Notes under the pieces: model-generated
The model's database searches: none
What the model was told of the DNA's origin: nothing
The model's input: only the letters and a program-made list of their open reading frames with translations
IMG/VR virus record: IMGVR_UViG_3300047476_001021
Location: 1 to 49,542 of that record
Strand: one strand, 5' to 3'
DNA from: a virus
Length of the DNA stretch: 49,542 bases
Translations under genes and position numbers: made by a program
Part shown: piece after piece, positions 30,845-37,922 of the stretch
How positions within the stretch are numbered: position 1 is the first letter of the stretch
Layout of the letters: the number at the start of each line of letters is the position of its first letter

Positions 30845-31150
30845 CTAGTCCTCGTCTGGCTCGTCAAACATAAGGGCTTCATACTCGTAGTCCACGAATC
30901 CCTCTAGGCGACAGTTTTCGATAATTTCACTGGCAGTCACAACGGTCTTACCGCTACGGTGTTCGACTCCCTCTGGCAACGCAATTTCGGTATACCAGTC
31001 GTCCACACTCGCTGCACGAATCGCTTCACACGCAACGCCAACCATAAACTGTGGAATTGGGGGGTAGCAATTCGATGAAAAGTGCATACTCACCATATCC
31101 TCTAGTGAAACATCCAATTCCTGCATAGACTCTACAAACATTCTGCCCAT
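30845..31150 (-). CDS. Hypothetical acidic protein
   Basis: 101 aa. Helical N-terminus (MFVESMQELDVSLEDMVSMH), VGVACEAIRAASVDDWYTEI, acidic C-terminus. Unknown. Block promoter 31175-31197. Confidence 0.68.
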   Translation of the reverse strand: MGRMFVESMQELDVSLEDMVSMHFSSNCYPPIPQFMVGVACEAIRAASVDDWYTEIALPEGVEHRSGKTVVTASEIIENCRLEGFVDYEYEALMFDEPDED

Positions 31151-31198
31151 TATTGTCCTTTCGTTGTTAGTCTAATTATACTGTGTACCACCGACATA

Positions 31199-31495
31199 TT
31201 ATTCGGCAAACTGTTCGGCAAAGAATTCGTTGAGCCAAACTTCTTTTTCATTTTCGATATCCCAGATAGCCAATTGCTCGTGAGACTTACCAAGTGCGAT
31301 AGCGTTGTCCAAGTCAGCGACCCAAACGCTACGGTCATAATAAGTTACGCCACTTTCAGGGTTAGTCCATACCCCTACATACTGTCCGTCGTGGGTGTCG
31401 TCAAGGGTAGTGGCATACAGTCCTACCCAATAGCCAGTCTTGGGTTGAGCCAATACAAAAGTACCGTTTACATTGAGATAAGTACCGTCGTTCAT
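31199..31495 (-). CDS. Hypothetical beta-rich protein
   Basis: 98 aa: TYLNVNGTFVLAQPKTGYWV, GQYVGVWTNPESGVTYYD, then helix. Unknown. Block promoter 31520-31542 (TGTCAGACC sub-type). Confidence 0.68.
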   Translation of the reverse strand: MNDGTYLNVNGTFVLAQPKTGYWVGLYATTLDDTHDGQYVGVWTNPESGVTYYDRSVWVADLDNAIALGKSHEQLAIWDIENEKEVWLNEFFAEQFAE

Positions 31496-31624
31496 TAGTG
31501 TCCTTTCGTTTATGTTTCTATTATACAGGGTAGGTCTGACACGAAACAGGGAATTCGGGAAAAATATCGTAAGGTTTTTAATCTTGTTTGTTATGACATA
31601 GGGGGGGGCGCAATTTTTCGATCC

Positions 31625-31699
31625 CTAGTCATTGAGCCACGCCAGCAGGAGGGTTAGTCCTGCCAGCGTGACAACAATAAGAATGTCACTCACTCTCAT
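31625..31699 (-). CDS. Tiny membrane peptide
   Basis: 24 aa, single hydrophobic helix (ILIVVTLAGLTLLLAWLND). ATG overlaps the preceding gene by 14 nt. Coding is likely from composition but hard to prove. Confidence 0.45.
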   Translation of the reverse strand: MRVSDILIVVTLAGLTLLLAWLND

Positions 31700-31868
31700 T
31701 TCCATTCCAACAGGCAGAGATAAAACGGTCAGGAATAAAGCGTTCGTTGTCCTGTCGCATTAGTCCAGCGAAATCGTGAATGAGCAGGTCGAATGTCTGT
31801 TCATCTATTTTGAGAGCGTAGGTGTGAAGCAATTCGGAAACTGCCACATAGTCCTTGCGTGTCATCAT
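31686..31868 (-). CDS. Small helical hypothetical protein
   Basis: 60 aa from ATG 31868 (GGAGG 7 nt upstream, TAATG overlap with the preceding gene). LLHTYALKIDEQTFDLLIHD. Unknown. Confidence 0.65.
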   Translation of the reverse strand: MMTRKDYVAVSELLHTYALKIDEQTFDLLIHDFAGLMRQDNERFIPDRFISACWNGNESE

Positions 31869-32065
31869 TAGGCTACCTCCACCCATTCCATAGCGGTACG
31901 AAGCAGGTTGTCATAGTCACCCGACATAGATTGCTTGGTGTATTCGTTGATTTCGTCTTTCGATACGCCAGCCTTGCGGAGTTCACGAGATACAGCACCC
32001 ATAATTGCGAATGCGTTGCCGTCGTGTCCTGTAAGTTGGACTTTGATTTCTGGATACTTTACCAT
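31868..32065 (-). CDS. Small hypothetical protein
   Basis: 65 aa: YPEIKVQLTGHDGNAFAIMG, then helices with RELRKAGVSKDEINEYTKQ. The GHDGNAFxIxG pattern recurs in small proteins of many phages (function unknown). TAATG coupling with both neighbours. Confidence 0.7.
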   Translation of the reverse strand: MVKYPEIKVQLTGHDGNAFAIMGAVSRELRKAGVSKDEINEYTKQSMSGDYDNLLRTAMEWVEVA

Positions 32066-32253
32066 TAGTTGCTTTCCTTTTCGTTGTTTGCTTTTTCTGC
32101 CGACAGTTTGAGCATTGTGTCACGCTGTTCCTCTGTGAGCATAGCCCACGCCCAACCAAACGCATAGGGGTAGGGGTGGCGGTGTGCCAAATCGGATTTA
32201 GCGGATTCGAGATTTTTGATTACCTCGTTAGAGCGGTTGATGTTGCTTGTCAT
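32065..32253 (-). CDS. Small hypothetical protein
   Basis: 62 aa, helical and basic/acidic mixed (NEVIKNLESAKSDLAHR, AFGWAWAMLTEEQRD). Unknown. Block promoter 32278-32300. Confidence 0.65.
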   Translation of the reverse strand: MTSNINRSNEVIKNLESAKSDLAHRHPYPYAFGWAWAMLTEEQRDTMLKLSAEKANNEKESN

Positions 32254-32304
32254 TTTTTGTCCTTTGTTCGTATTACTATTTTACCAAGTACCACCGACAT
32301 CAAA

Positions 32305-32469
32305 CTATTCGAATTCTCGGATAGCCTTGTTTTTGGCGGTAGAGCGAGTACGCTCACGGTTAGGGCGATTGTCGTGAGGGGTAGCCGCATTAGACTTACG
32401 GATTTCACGCATAGCCTCAATGTAGGGCTTGTTCTCAATACCTTTGTGAGTTGGGTTCTTTTTCTTCAT
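32305..32469 (-). CDS. Small basic protein, leaderless
   Basis: 54 aa, Lys/Arg/Asn-rich (MKKKNPTHKGIENKPYIEAM, RPNRERTRSTAKNKAI). Probably nucleic-acid-binding. The ATG sits exactly 6 nt after TATAAT of a block-type promoter (32476-32498), so it is the one clear merger of the two promoter classes together with the gene at 34677. Confidence 0.65.
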   Translation of the reverse strand: MKKKNPTHKGIENKPYIEAMREIRKSNAATPHDNRPNRERTRSTAKNKAIREFE

Positions 32470-32575
32470 AGTATTATTATACATCTGACCTACGACATAA
32501 AACGATTGATTTCGGGGAAAACGCAACTATCTTCATAAAGAAGCAAGGATCTTGCGTGGGGCGCAGCTCCCCTGC

Positions 32576-33130
32576 CTAGATTGCCGAACCTCTGACGACA
32601 ATCCAAATCAGAGCCTGAGCGGTGCGAGGTGTCAGACCGAACTCACCTGCGACCTGAACGACTGCCTGACTGATAGCGTGATACTGTCCCTGCGTAGGGC
32701 TGTCGTTTTTCATCTGGGCTGCCCTCATCATCCACACATCTACCACTACGGCATCCGTGTCGCCAGCGATAGCACGAGCGAATGCGTTAGTTTTCAGTCC
32801 CTTGAGAGCGTCGATTCCGTCAGTCAGTACGGCGTTAGCCATTTTGAGGTTGTTCGACAATCCAGTTACAGACTGTCCAAGCGAGAATGCGACTGCCTTA
32901 GTGATGTTGCTTGCCCAACGCTCACGTGGGGAGAATGCGGAGACAACGCCAGCACCAATCTCAAGCGAGGCGTTGAGGTTGTGAGCAACTTCCTGAGCCA
33001 CTTCCTGTGCTTCGTGATACCAAACACTAGCCTGTTCGACCTGTCCAAGTGTCGCCTTGAGAATGAGCGAACGGAACAAATCCGTAGAGGTAGCGGTGAT
33101 AATCTGGTTGGGAGTGAGAGTGGCGTTCAT
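32576..33130 (-). CDS. HhH/DUF7178-like protein (tentative)
   Basis: 184 aa from ATG 33130 with GAAAGGAC. GVVSAFSPRERWASNITKAV, ALKGLKTNAFARAIAGD, then AVVVDVWMMRAAQM follow the pattern 'S-P-x5-N, K-x3-F, D-x-V-x-D-x-W/H' seen in phage proteins related to HhH-GPD DNA glycosylases. Enzymatic activity is not established. Block promoter 33156-33178. Confidence 0.62.
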   Translation of the reverse strand: MNATLTPNQIITATSTDLFRSLILKATLGQVEQASVWYHEAQEVAQEVAHNLNASLEIGAGVVSAFSPRERWASNITKAVAFSLGQSVTGLSNNLKMANAVLTDGIDALKGLKTNAFARAIAGDTDAVVVDVWMMRAAQMKNDSPTQGQYHAISQAVVQVAGEFGLTPRTAQALIWIVVRGSAI

Positions 33131-33250
33131 TGCCTGTCCTTTCGTTGTTAGTATAATTATACATCTGAGCACCGACACGAAACTGGAAAATCCAGGGGAA
33201 TTTTTAATCATATCGTAACGAATTTATAACGAGATCGGTGCGCCCCAGCC

Positions 33251-33269
33251 TGTGGATAAGTTATCCCCA
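33251..33269. other. Inverted pair of DnaA-box sequences
   Basis: TGTGGATAA (33251-33259) and TTATCCCCA (33261-33269) face each other beside a GGTGCGCCCC core. Confidence 0.6.
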
Positions 33270-33271
33270 GA

Positions 33272-33421
33272 CTATGCTGGGTAAACGTCTACACTTGGCA
33301 CGACTGCGATAGTGTCAGTACCGTCAACCATCAGGTGTGTCCATTCATCAGATGAAAACACAACCTCGCCATACAGGTCTTCGATTTCGTCAGAGAGGGG
33401 GAAGTAGTTTGCCATTGTCAT
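33272..33421 (-). CDS. Small hypothetical protein
   Basis: 49 aa: YFPLSDEIEDLYGEVVFSSD, then WTHLMVDGTDTIAVVPSVD. Acidic beta-rich. Unknown. AAAGGACA upstream, block promoter 33443-33465. Confidence 0.62.
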   Translation of the reverse strand: MTMANYFPLSDEIEDLYGEVVFSSDEWTHLMVDGTDTIAVVPSVDVYPA

Positions 33422-33464
33422 TTTTGTCCTTTCGATGTTATCAGTATACAGGGTAGCACCGACA

Positions 33465-33665
33465 CTAAACGGCGATACCCTTGCTTTCAGCGTACTTACG
33501 CACAGCCTTTTCGACCAAGATAATCAGGTCGTCATCAGCGAGGTTGTAGAAGATTTTGCCCAAGTCAGCCTCAGCCTCTTTAGTTCCGTTCACTTCATAC
33601 AGGCTGGGGAAAACCTGCGAGTAAACTTTGAGAGTGAGTTCGGTGAGTTGTCCAAATGAGAGCAT
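33465..33665 (-). CDS. Small helical hypothetical protein
   Basis: 66 aa: LSFGQLTELTLKVYSQVF, then LADDDLIILVEKAVRKYAES. Unknown. AAAGGACA upstream, block promoter 33688-33710. Confidence 0.66.
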   Translation of the reverse strand: MLSFGQLTELTLKVYSQVFPSLYEVNGTKEAEADLGKIFYNLADDDLIILVEKAVRKYAESKGIAV

Positions 33666-33710
33666 TAGTTGTCCTTTCGTTACTTACATTATACAGGGGA
33701 GGTCTGACAC

Positions 33711-33878
33711 CTAACCTGCAAAGTCCCAGCGAGAGATGTCGAATTCGTGAACGATAGTCCACTTTTCATCTGACAGTTTGTCTGCACAAGAGTTACAGGC
33801 AGCCTGTTCGATTCGGTCTCGCAGGTGCATAACCGAGACGGTAGCAAGTTTTTCGTTGTCACAGAATTGGCATTCCAT
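33711..33878 (-). CDS. Small Cys4 zinc protein
   Basis: 55 aa from ATG 33878. CQFC at residue 3 and CNSC at about 29 form a zinc site (MECQFCDNEKLATVSVMHLR). Likely a zinc ribbon of the ClpX-C4/DUF type. Block promoter 33901-33923; the longer frame through the promoter is rejected. Confidence 0.7.
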   Translation of the reverse strand: MECQFCDNEKLATVSVMHLRDRIEQAACNSCADKLSDEKWTIVHEFDISRWDFAG

Positions 33879-34062
33879 AATTTGTCCTTTCGTTTCTCTA
33901 ATTATAACACCGACCACAGACACGTTATTCTGGGAAAAATTTTGCTCGCTACGTAAATAGTTTGTCCTAACAAAGTCGGTGCGCCCCGATCCGCAAAAAT
34001 CTTGCGTGGGGAGAGAGATTATTTGCTAGTTTTTGCTAGGCTCACTCCCTCCCCTTGCGAGA

Positions 34063-34290
34063 TTAGATTACATAACGCTTGTGAAGTTCCTCTGCGTTAC
34101 GCCCGATAATGGTTGACCAACCTTTGGGGCTTTCGTCAATTTGGACAGCGTAGGCAACATACGGTTCGTTTGCCTCAATTCCAAACTGCTTGCGGTAGAC
34201 AGGGTTGACATAAATACGCTCAACCTCGTTGACCTTGCCAACATAGGCGTTGTCGTGTGTCTTGATTGTGTATCCAATGAATTCGTTCAT
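34063..34290 (-). CDS. Hypothetical protein
   Basis: 75 aa, beta-rich (FIGYTIKTHDNAYVGKVNEV, PYVAYAVQIDESPKGWSTII). Unknown. Block promoter 34316-34338. Confidence 0.68.
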   Translation of the reverse strand: MNEFIGYTIKTHDNAYVGKVNEVERIYVNPVYRKQFGIEANEPYVAYAVQIDESPKGWSTIIGRNAEELHKRYVI

Positions 34291-34342
34291 TTTGTTTTCC
34301 TTTCGTTATGTTTCTATTATATCGTTGACCACCGACACCAAA

Positions 34343-34534
34343 CTACGGCATTTCGCCAAGTTCGATAAGTCGTTCAGCCGCCTCATAGGATACGCCTACG
34401 GACAGCCGACCAGACAGGACAGCGTAGACAGTTGCCATATCATATTTGGGGTTCTGTCGAATAATCTGTGCCTTGATTTCGTCAATTTGGGCAGTCGTTG
34501 CCATTTTTGCTGGAAGTGAGTTTGCGTTTGCCAT
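34343..34534 (-). CDS. Small helical protein, possible HTH
   Basis: 63 aa: QIDEIKAQIIRQNPKYDMAT, VYAVLSGRLSVGVSYEAAER. The second half has helix-turn-helix spacing but is too short to be sure. Block promoter 34562-34584. Confidence 0.66.
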   Translation of the reverse strand: MANANSLPAKMATTAQIDEIKAQIIRQNPKYDMATVYAVLSGRLSVGVSYEAAERLIELGEMP

Positions 34535-34676
34535 TTTTTGTCCTTTTCTTTCTATACCTTCATTATACTAGCGACCACCGACACTAAACCCCTCAAATCA
34601 GGGAAAACGCAACAATATTCTTAAAGACGCAAAAAAGTTGTGGGGGGCGCAGCCCCCACTTTGTTAGGACAAACCC

Positions 34677-34778
34677 CTATCCTTCCCAGACACGCTCAAA
34701 CTCGTCATTGGGGCAGCCACAAAACTCATAGCGTTCGTGGCAGTAGTGGCAGTGGAAGGAGGCATCGAATGTGTTCAT
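34677..34778 (-). CDS. Tiny His/Cys-rich protein, leaderless
   Basis: 33 aa with FHCHYCHERYEFCGC: four Cys and three His close together, a probable metal site. The ATG is exactly 6 nt after TAGAAT of the block promoter 34785-34807. The start MNTF and downstream Cys spacing recall the gene at 36228. Confidence 0.58.
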   Translation of the reverse strand: MNTFDASFHCHYCHERYEFCGCPNDEFERVWEG

Positions 34779-34879
34779 AGTCACATTCTAACACTGACCA
34801 CGGACATCAAACCAGGAATTCGGGAATTTTCTTCTTAACTACGTAAAGACTTTGTTAGGACAAAGCTGGTGCGCCCACC

Positions 34880-34909
34880 TGTGGATAACTTGTACACAGC
34901 TGTGGATAA
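34880..34909. other. Direct pair of perfect DnaA boxes
   Basis: TGTGGATAA at 34880-34888 and 34901-34909, 12 bp apart, next to the core GGTGCGCCCACC and the inverted repeat CTTTGTTAGGACAAAG (about 34850-34865). Confidence 0.62.
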
Positions 34910-34918
34910 GTCGATCCG

Positions 34919-35011
34919 TCACCTCTCCATTACGCAAGTCCAACAAATTTCTGGGGTATCCGTCAGAATGACTACCAAGTTACCGCCACACTCAGAGCAA
35001 CGCTTTTCCAT
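34919..35011 (-). CDS. Tiny zinc-ribbon protein
   Basis: 30 aa with CSEC and CWTC (MEKRCSECGGNLVVILTD), a minimal CxxC...CxxC ribbon. GGGCAGGG before the ATG. Function unknown. Confidence 0.58.
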   Translation of the reverse strand: MEKRCSECGGNLVVILTDTPEICWTCVMER

Positions 35012-35019
35012 ACCCTGCC

Positions 35020-35193
35020 CTATCGCTTCATCAGTTGTCGGGTAAGAGTAAGTGCTTCCTCCAAGTCGTGAGAGGTGAACACATCTCCCTGTGCCATTTT
35101 CACAAGAGCGTTTAGGCGTAGTGCCTTTTGCTTAGGCGTGAGAGCGTTGATGTTGATGTCATCATTCTCGTTGATGTCGATTTCGTTTTCCAT
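35020..35193 (-). CDS. Small helical hypothetical protein
   Basis: 57 aa: acidic/Asn-rich N-terminus (NEIDINENDDININ), then ALTPKQKALRLNALVKMAQG and HDLEEALTLTRQLMK. Unknown. Block-type motif at 35217-35239 with a poor -10. Confidence 0.62.
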   Translation of the reverse strand: MENEIDINENDDININALTPKQKALRLNALVKMAQGDVFTSHDLEEALTLTRQLMKR

Positions 35194-35243
35194 TGGTTGT
35201 CCTTTCGATTAGTTACACAGTAACACAGAGCACCGACACGGAA

Positions 35244-35369
35244 CTATGCCGTGATGGAGATGATTTCGAATTCTGAGCGGAACTTAGCAAGGTCACGCCA
35301 GTGAACAGCGGAATAAACCTCACGACCATTCTCAATGTAGTGAACCAAGTAGTAGTCATTCTTTGCCAT
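35244..35369 (-). CDS. Small hypothetical protein
   Basis: 41 aa: YYLVHYIENGREVYSAVHWR, then a strand. Unknown. GAAAGGAC upstream; long leader containing two copies of an 18-bp repeat. Confidence 0.6.
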   Translation of the reverse strand: MAKNDYYLVHYIENGREVYSAVHWRDLAKFRSEFEIISITA

Positions 35370-35677
35370 TTTAGTCCTTTCACGAAACCTGAGATTTATT
35401 TGCTAGGCTCACCCGATAGTCGGTTTATTTGCTAGGCTCACTCTCTGGTTTCTATCTTTGTTTATATCTTCATTATAATTGTGACCACCGACATATAACT
35501 ACCCAAAACAGCCTATTGTTACGGTTTGTTACCATTTCGTTATAAATATTTCGGGAAACTATATCTAGTAGTCTTAACAGACATTAGCCACTACATATAG
35601 GGGGCGCAGCCTGTGGATAACTTATCAACATACTCCGTTTGGAATATGTCGATCCGTTTTGTGGAACGGTATGCCAG
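35370..35677. other. Regulatory gap with promoter, leader repeats and DnaA-type element
   Basis: 308 bp without a gene. It holds the leader repeats, the block promoter 35472-35494, an AT-rich stretch with TTGTTACGGTTTGTTACC, the core GGGGGCGCAGCC (35600-35611) and the DnaA boxes TGTGGATAA (35612-35620) and TTATCAACA (35622-35630). Confidence 0.65.
35395..35441 (-). repeat. Leader direct repeat GTGAGCCTAGCAAATAAA
   Basis: On the minus strand two identical 18-bp copies (35424-35441 and 35395-35412), 11 bp apart, inside the 5' leader of the 35244 gene. A third near-copy is at 34030-34045 after the gene at 34063. Confidence 0.8.
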
Positions 35678-35977
35678 TTACGGCATCTCGTTCACACGGA
35701 GAGGGCGAGTAGCCATCTCAGCAGGGACATAAGTGGCAGAGAGTGCCTTGACCTTAGCCATAGCCTGAGTACGGACACAAGCACCGCATACAGTACCCTG
35801 TACGATGATGCTACCCATACGGCTAGTGAGAGGGCTACCGTAGTAACGCTCTCCGTCAGAGTGGAACATCTGGACATTGGAGACATAGCGTGAGCCACTA
35901 CGCCCACAGGTCTCACAGGTAACTGTTTCATTCATTCGCTTGATGATGTTTTCGATGTTAGTCATTTTATTTCTCAT
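35678..35977 (-). CDS. Zinc-binding hypothetical protein
   Basis: 99 aa (95 if the ATG at 35965 is used). CETCGRSGSRYV and CGACVRTQAMA give a CxxC...CxxC site; the C-terminus is ATYVPAEMATRPLRVNE. Unknown. First gene of the leftward block, block promoter 35998-36020. Confidence 0.7.
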   Translation of the reverse strand: MRNKMTNIENIIKRMNETVTCETCGRSGSRYVSNVQMFHSDGERYYGSPLTSRMGSIIVQGTVCGACVRTQAMAKVKALSATYVPAEMATRPLRVNEMP

Positions 35978-36103
35978 TTCTTTTTCTTTATGTCTTCATT
36001 GTAGCATCGACCTACGACACGAAACTACCAAAAAACGCCAAAATGGGAAAAAATTGCGTAACTCTTAAAAAGACGCAAGATTATTGCGTGGGGCGGCGCA
36101 ACC

Positions 36104-36124
36104 TGTGGATAACTCTGTGGATAG
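36104..36124. other. DnaA-box pair at the divergent junction
   Basis: TGTGGATAA (36104-36112) and TGTGGATAG (36116-36124) lie between the leftward block and the rightward genes, with GCGTGGGGCGGCGC just left. Confidence 0.6.
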
Positions 36125-36227
36125 TTGTTCACCTATTGTTCACCTAAATAGGTGCGGTATTGGTAGTTATATGTCCGTGGTCTGTATTAGAATCAAGACA
36201 TAGAAAGAAACAAAGAAAGGACAAACA

Positions 36228-36329
36228 ATGTTTGAATATGAAGACTTCCGAGACGAATACTACGGAAACGTTTGTATGGGTTGTGAAAACGATGTCGCTT
36301 GGTGCGACTGTGACAAGCACAACGACTAG
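36228..36329 (+). CDS. Tiny Cys-rich protein
   Basis: 33 aa: VCMGCENDVAWCDCDKHND, a CxxC...CxC metal site with acidic N-terminus. AAAGGACA before the ATG, block-type promoter 36171-36193 on this strand. Confidence 0.62.
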   Translation: MFEYEDFRDEYYGNVCMGCENDVAWCDCDKHND

Positions 36330-36381
36330 TTACGTGTCTGACCTATCCCCTATACTCAAACTATCAAACAAAGGACAAACA

Positions 36382-36525
36382 ATGGAACTCTACGCAGTAG
36401 GAATCGAATACGAAGGAGCATACGCTATCTTCTCCACGATGGAATTGGCAGAGGCACACGTTGCTAAGAACAACAAGTACGGAGACCTCTACATCGAAAC
36501 GTTCACGGTAGACGCAGAGGTTTAG
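36382..36525 (+). CDS. Small hypothetical protein
   Basis: 47 aa: LYAVGIEYEGAYAIFSTMEL, AEAHVAKNNKYGDLYIETF. Beta-alpha-beta, recalls the small beta proteins at 23.5-25.9 kb. AAAGGACA, promoter 36334-36356. Confidence 0.65.
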   Translation: MELYAVGIEYEGAYAIFSTMELAEAHVAKNNKYGDLYIETFTVDAEV

Positions 36526-36573
36526 TGTCTGACCTATCTGCCATACTGATTACATACAAACAAAGGACAAAGA

Positions 36574-36690
36574 ATGAACAACACACAAAAAGCACGTTAC
36601 TTGGAATTGATTGCTATTGCTAAAAGCGATGTGATGACGAATAGTGAATTCGATGAATTGCTAGGTCTCCACAAACTTATCAAGCGATAG
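36574..36690 (+). CDS. Small helical hypothetical protein
   Basis: 38 aa: KARYLELIAIAKSDVMTNSE, LLGLHKLIKR. Unknown. AAAGGACA, promoter 36525-36547 whose first base is the last base of the previous stop codon. Followed by GGTGGCACTAGT repeats and an ACTAAATT-type hairpin (36690-36755). Confidence 0.62.
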   Translation: MNNTQKARYLELIAIAKSDVMTNSEFDELLGLHKLIKR

Positions 36691-36823
36691 GTGGCACTAG
36701 TCACCAATTATTAGGTGGCACTAGTGTGCTCACTAATTTAGTGCCATCTATTCTTTAGGATCGTGTATCATACACATCTACAAAATTTTCAGATTTTCAC
36801 AAATCTCATTTTAAAAAAATTTT

Positions 36824-36964
36824 TCAGAAATCGACGGTATCGAAATCTAGCTCTCCACTAAACATTTCCTGATCAACCTTAAATGCATAGTAGATAGCAA
36901 TAAGTCCGATAACAATTGCAGCAATAGGTGCAAAGATAATTATGAGAAGTGCTGTTTTTGTCAC
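36824..36964 (-). CDS. Small membrane protein
   Basis: 46 aa from GTG 36964 (GTGA overlap). Membrane helix LLIIIFAPIAAIVIGLIAI, then an acidic tail. Not recognised. Confidence 0.6.
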   Translation of the reverse strand: MTKTALLIIIFAPIAAIVIGLIAIYYAFKVDQEMFSGELDFDTVDF

Positions 36965-37134
36965 GGTAGATCGTTATCTTCCAACTGATCCCTAGTAATA
37001 AGACCAAAGTTCAATAGACAGACGTTAATAATCTTTCTTGATACATTGATCTCTCTTGAGATTTGACGAGATGTTTTCTTTAGCTCTACAAATTGATGGG
37101 TGAGCCAGTCCTTGTGCATATAATTTGTTTCCAT
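36961..37134 (-). CDS. Small HTH-like DNA-binding protein, leaderless
   Basis: 57 aa. LKKTSRQISREINVSRKIIN reads as a helix-turn-helix core (Q/S-I-S-x2-x-N-V-S). Candidate phage regulator. ATG exactly 6 nt after TATAAT (37141-37146, minus strand). Confidence 0.65.
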   Translation of the reverse strand: METNYMHKDWLTHQFVELKKTSRQISREINVSRKIINVCLLNFGLITRDQLEDNDLP

Positions 37135-37232
37135 ATATCAATTATAGCAGGTACATCTGGATTTGCAATAGTCATAGTCATTTTCGGACGGTAGATCTAT
37201 CAGCTCTGCTGATGGCGTAGCCGTAAAAACTC

Positions 37233-37448
37233 TTACCATTTATGCTCAGGACAATAAGCTCTAGCCAACTTAGTCTTCATTCTCATAAAACACTTACATA
37301 TCTGACAAGTCTGTGAATAAGCATTAAACAATGGACACTCACGGCATATCGCCAAACGATAGGTTTGGAGTTCTTTCGTGGAACGCTCTTCATTGGGGTT
37401 TAGCATATCCCAAGGACGCACTGGTTTGGGAACATCCTCATTTGTCAT
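37233..37448 (-). CDS. DUF6171-like zinc protein, leaderless
   Basis: 71 aa. RLAICRECPLFNAYSQTCQI, CKCFMRMKTKLARAYCPEHK match the Cys-rich DUF6171 pattern found in phages, usually near tail or virion genes. TGA-TATACT is exactly 6 nt upstream of the ATG (37455-37460 on the minus strand). Confidence 0.75.
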   Translation of the reverse strand: MTNEDVPKPVRPWDMLNPNEERSTKELQTYRLAICRECPLFNAYSQTCQICKCFMRMKTKLARAYCPEHKW

Positions 37449-37631
37449 ATATCCAGTATATCAGGCTGTCTTCCCCATATGTGGTTTGGTAATACCGTGT
37501 TTGGGGATGGTTACTCTATTTACCGCCGACGATTTTTACGGCGATTTTTATAAGCGATTATTTAATTTTTCACGATATATAGTGGTAATGTCACAATGTA
37601 ATAACAAAATGTAGTTTATAATAGATATACT

Positions 37632-37922
37632 ATGCCTTGGGAACTCTTTCAAATGATTCTAGGAATTTCAATAAGTATTGCTACTGTTATTACTCTTGTT
37701 GCATCAGGAGTTAGATGGTTAACAAAACATTACTTTGAAGAAATCAAAAAAGAACTTAAACCTAATCACGGTTCTTCATTGAAAGATCAAGTAAGCAGAA
37801 TGGAAAACGACATTCTAGACTTGAAGACACAGAATCAAAAAGGCGAAGAGTACCACGAAAAGTTAGATGGTAAAATCGACAGACTTACAGAGATGTTTAT
37901 TGAGTATGTTACAAAGAGGTAA
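37632..37922 (+). CDS. Membrane-anchored coiled-coil protein
   Basis: 96 aa. One membrane helix (LFQMILGISISIATVITLVA), then KHYFEEIKKELKP and a coiled coil (RMENDILDLKTQNQKGEEYH). Topology similar to DUF2746-type or holin/spanin-associated phage proteins. TATAAT 9 nt before the ATG, so nearly leaderless. Confidence 0.68.
   Translation: MPWELFQMILGISISIATVITLVASGVRWLTKHYFEEIKKELKPNHGSSLKDQVSRMENDILDLKTQNQKGEEYHEKLDGKIDRLTEMFIEYVTKR

Larger units (their letters stand above)
25975..36547. promoter_or_regulatory. Family of about 25 identical-architecture promoters
   Basis: Consensus RTGTC-N-G-W-S-S-T-M-N5 followed by TATAAT-like -10, always with 17 nt from the R to the -10 box. Minus strand: 25975-25997, 27222-27244, 28322-28344, 28711-28733, 29617-29639, 30061-30083, 30809-30831, 31175-31197, 31520-31542, 32278-32300, 32476-32498, 33156-33178, 33443-33465, 33688-33710, 33901-33923, 34316-34338, 34562-34584, 34785-34807, 35217-35239 (weak -10), 35472-35494, 35998-36020. 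Plus strand: 36171-36193, 36334-36356, 36525-36547. Usually AGTTT or GTTAT lies just upstream, and CGAAAGGACA just before the ATG. Two sub-types occur, TGTCGGTGGTC and TGTCAGACCTC/TGTCTGACCTA. Confidence 0.85.

Noticed and set aside
32552-33151. 199-aa plus-strand frame
   Set aside because: Antisense of the leftward gene at 32576-33130, Cys/Ser-rich composition and no promoter.
25975-36547. CRISPR array
   Set aside because: The repeated 23-bp motifs are spread 200-600 bp apart, always upstream of starts, and separated by genes rather than uniform spacers.
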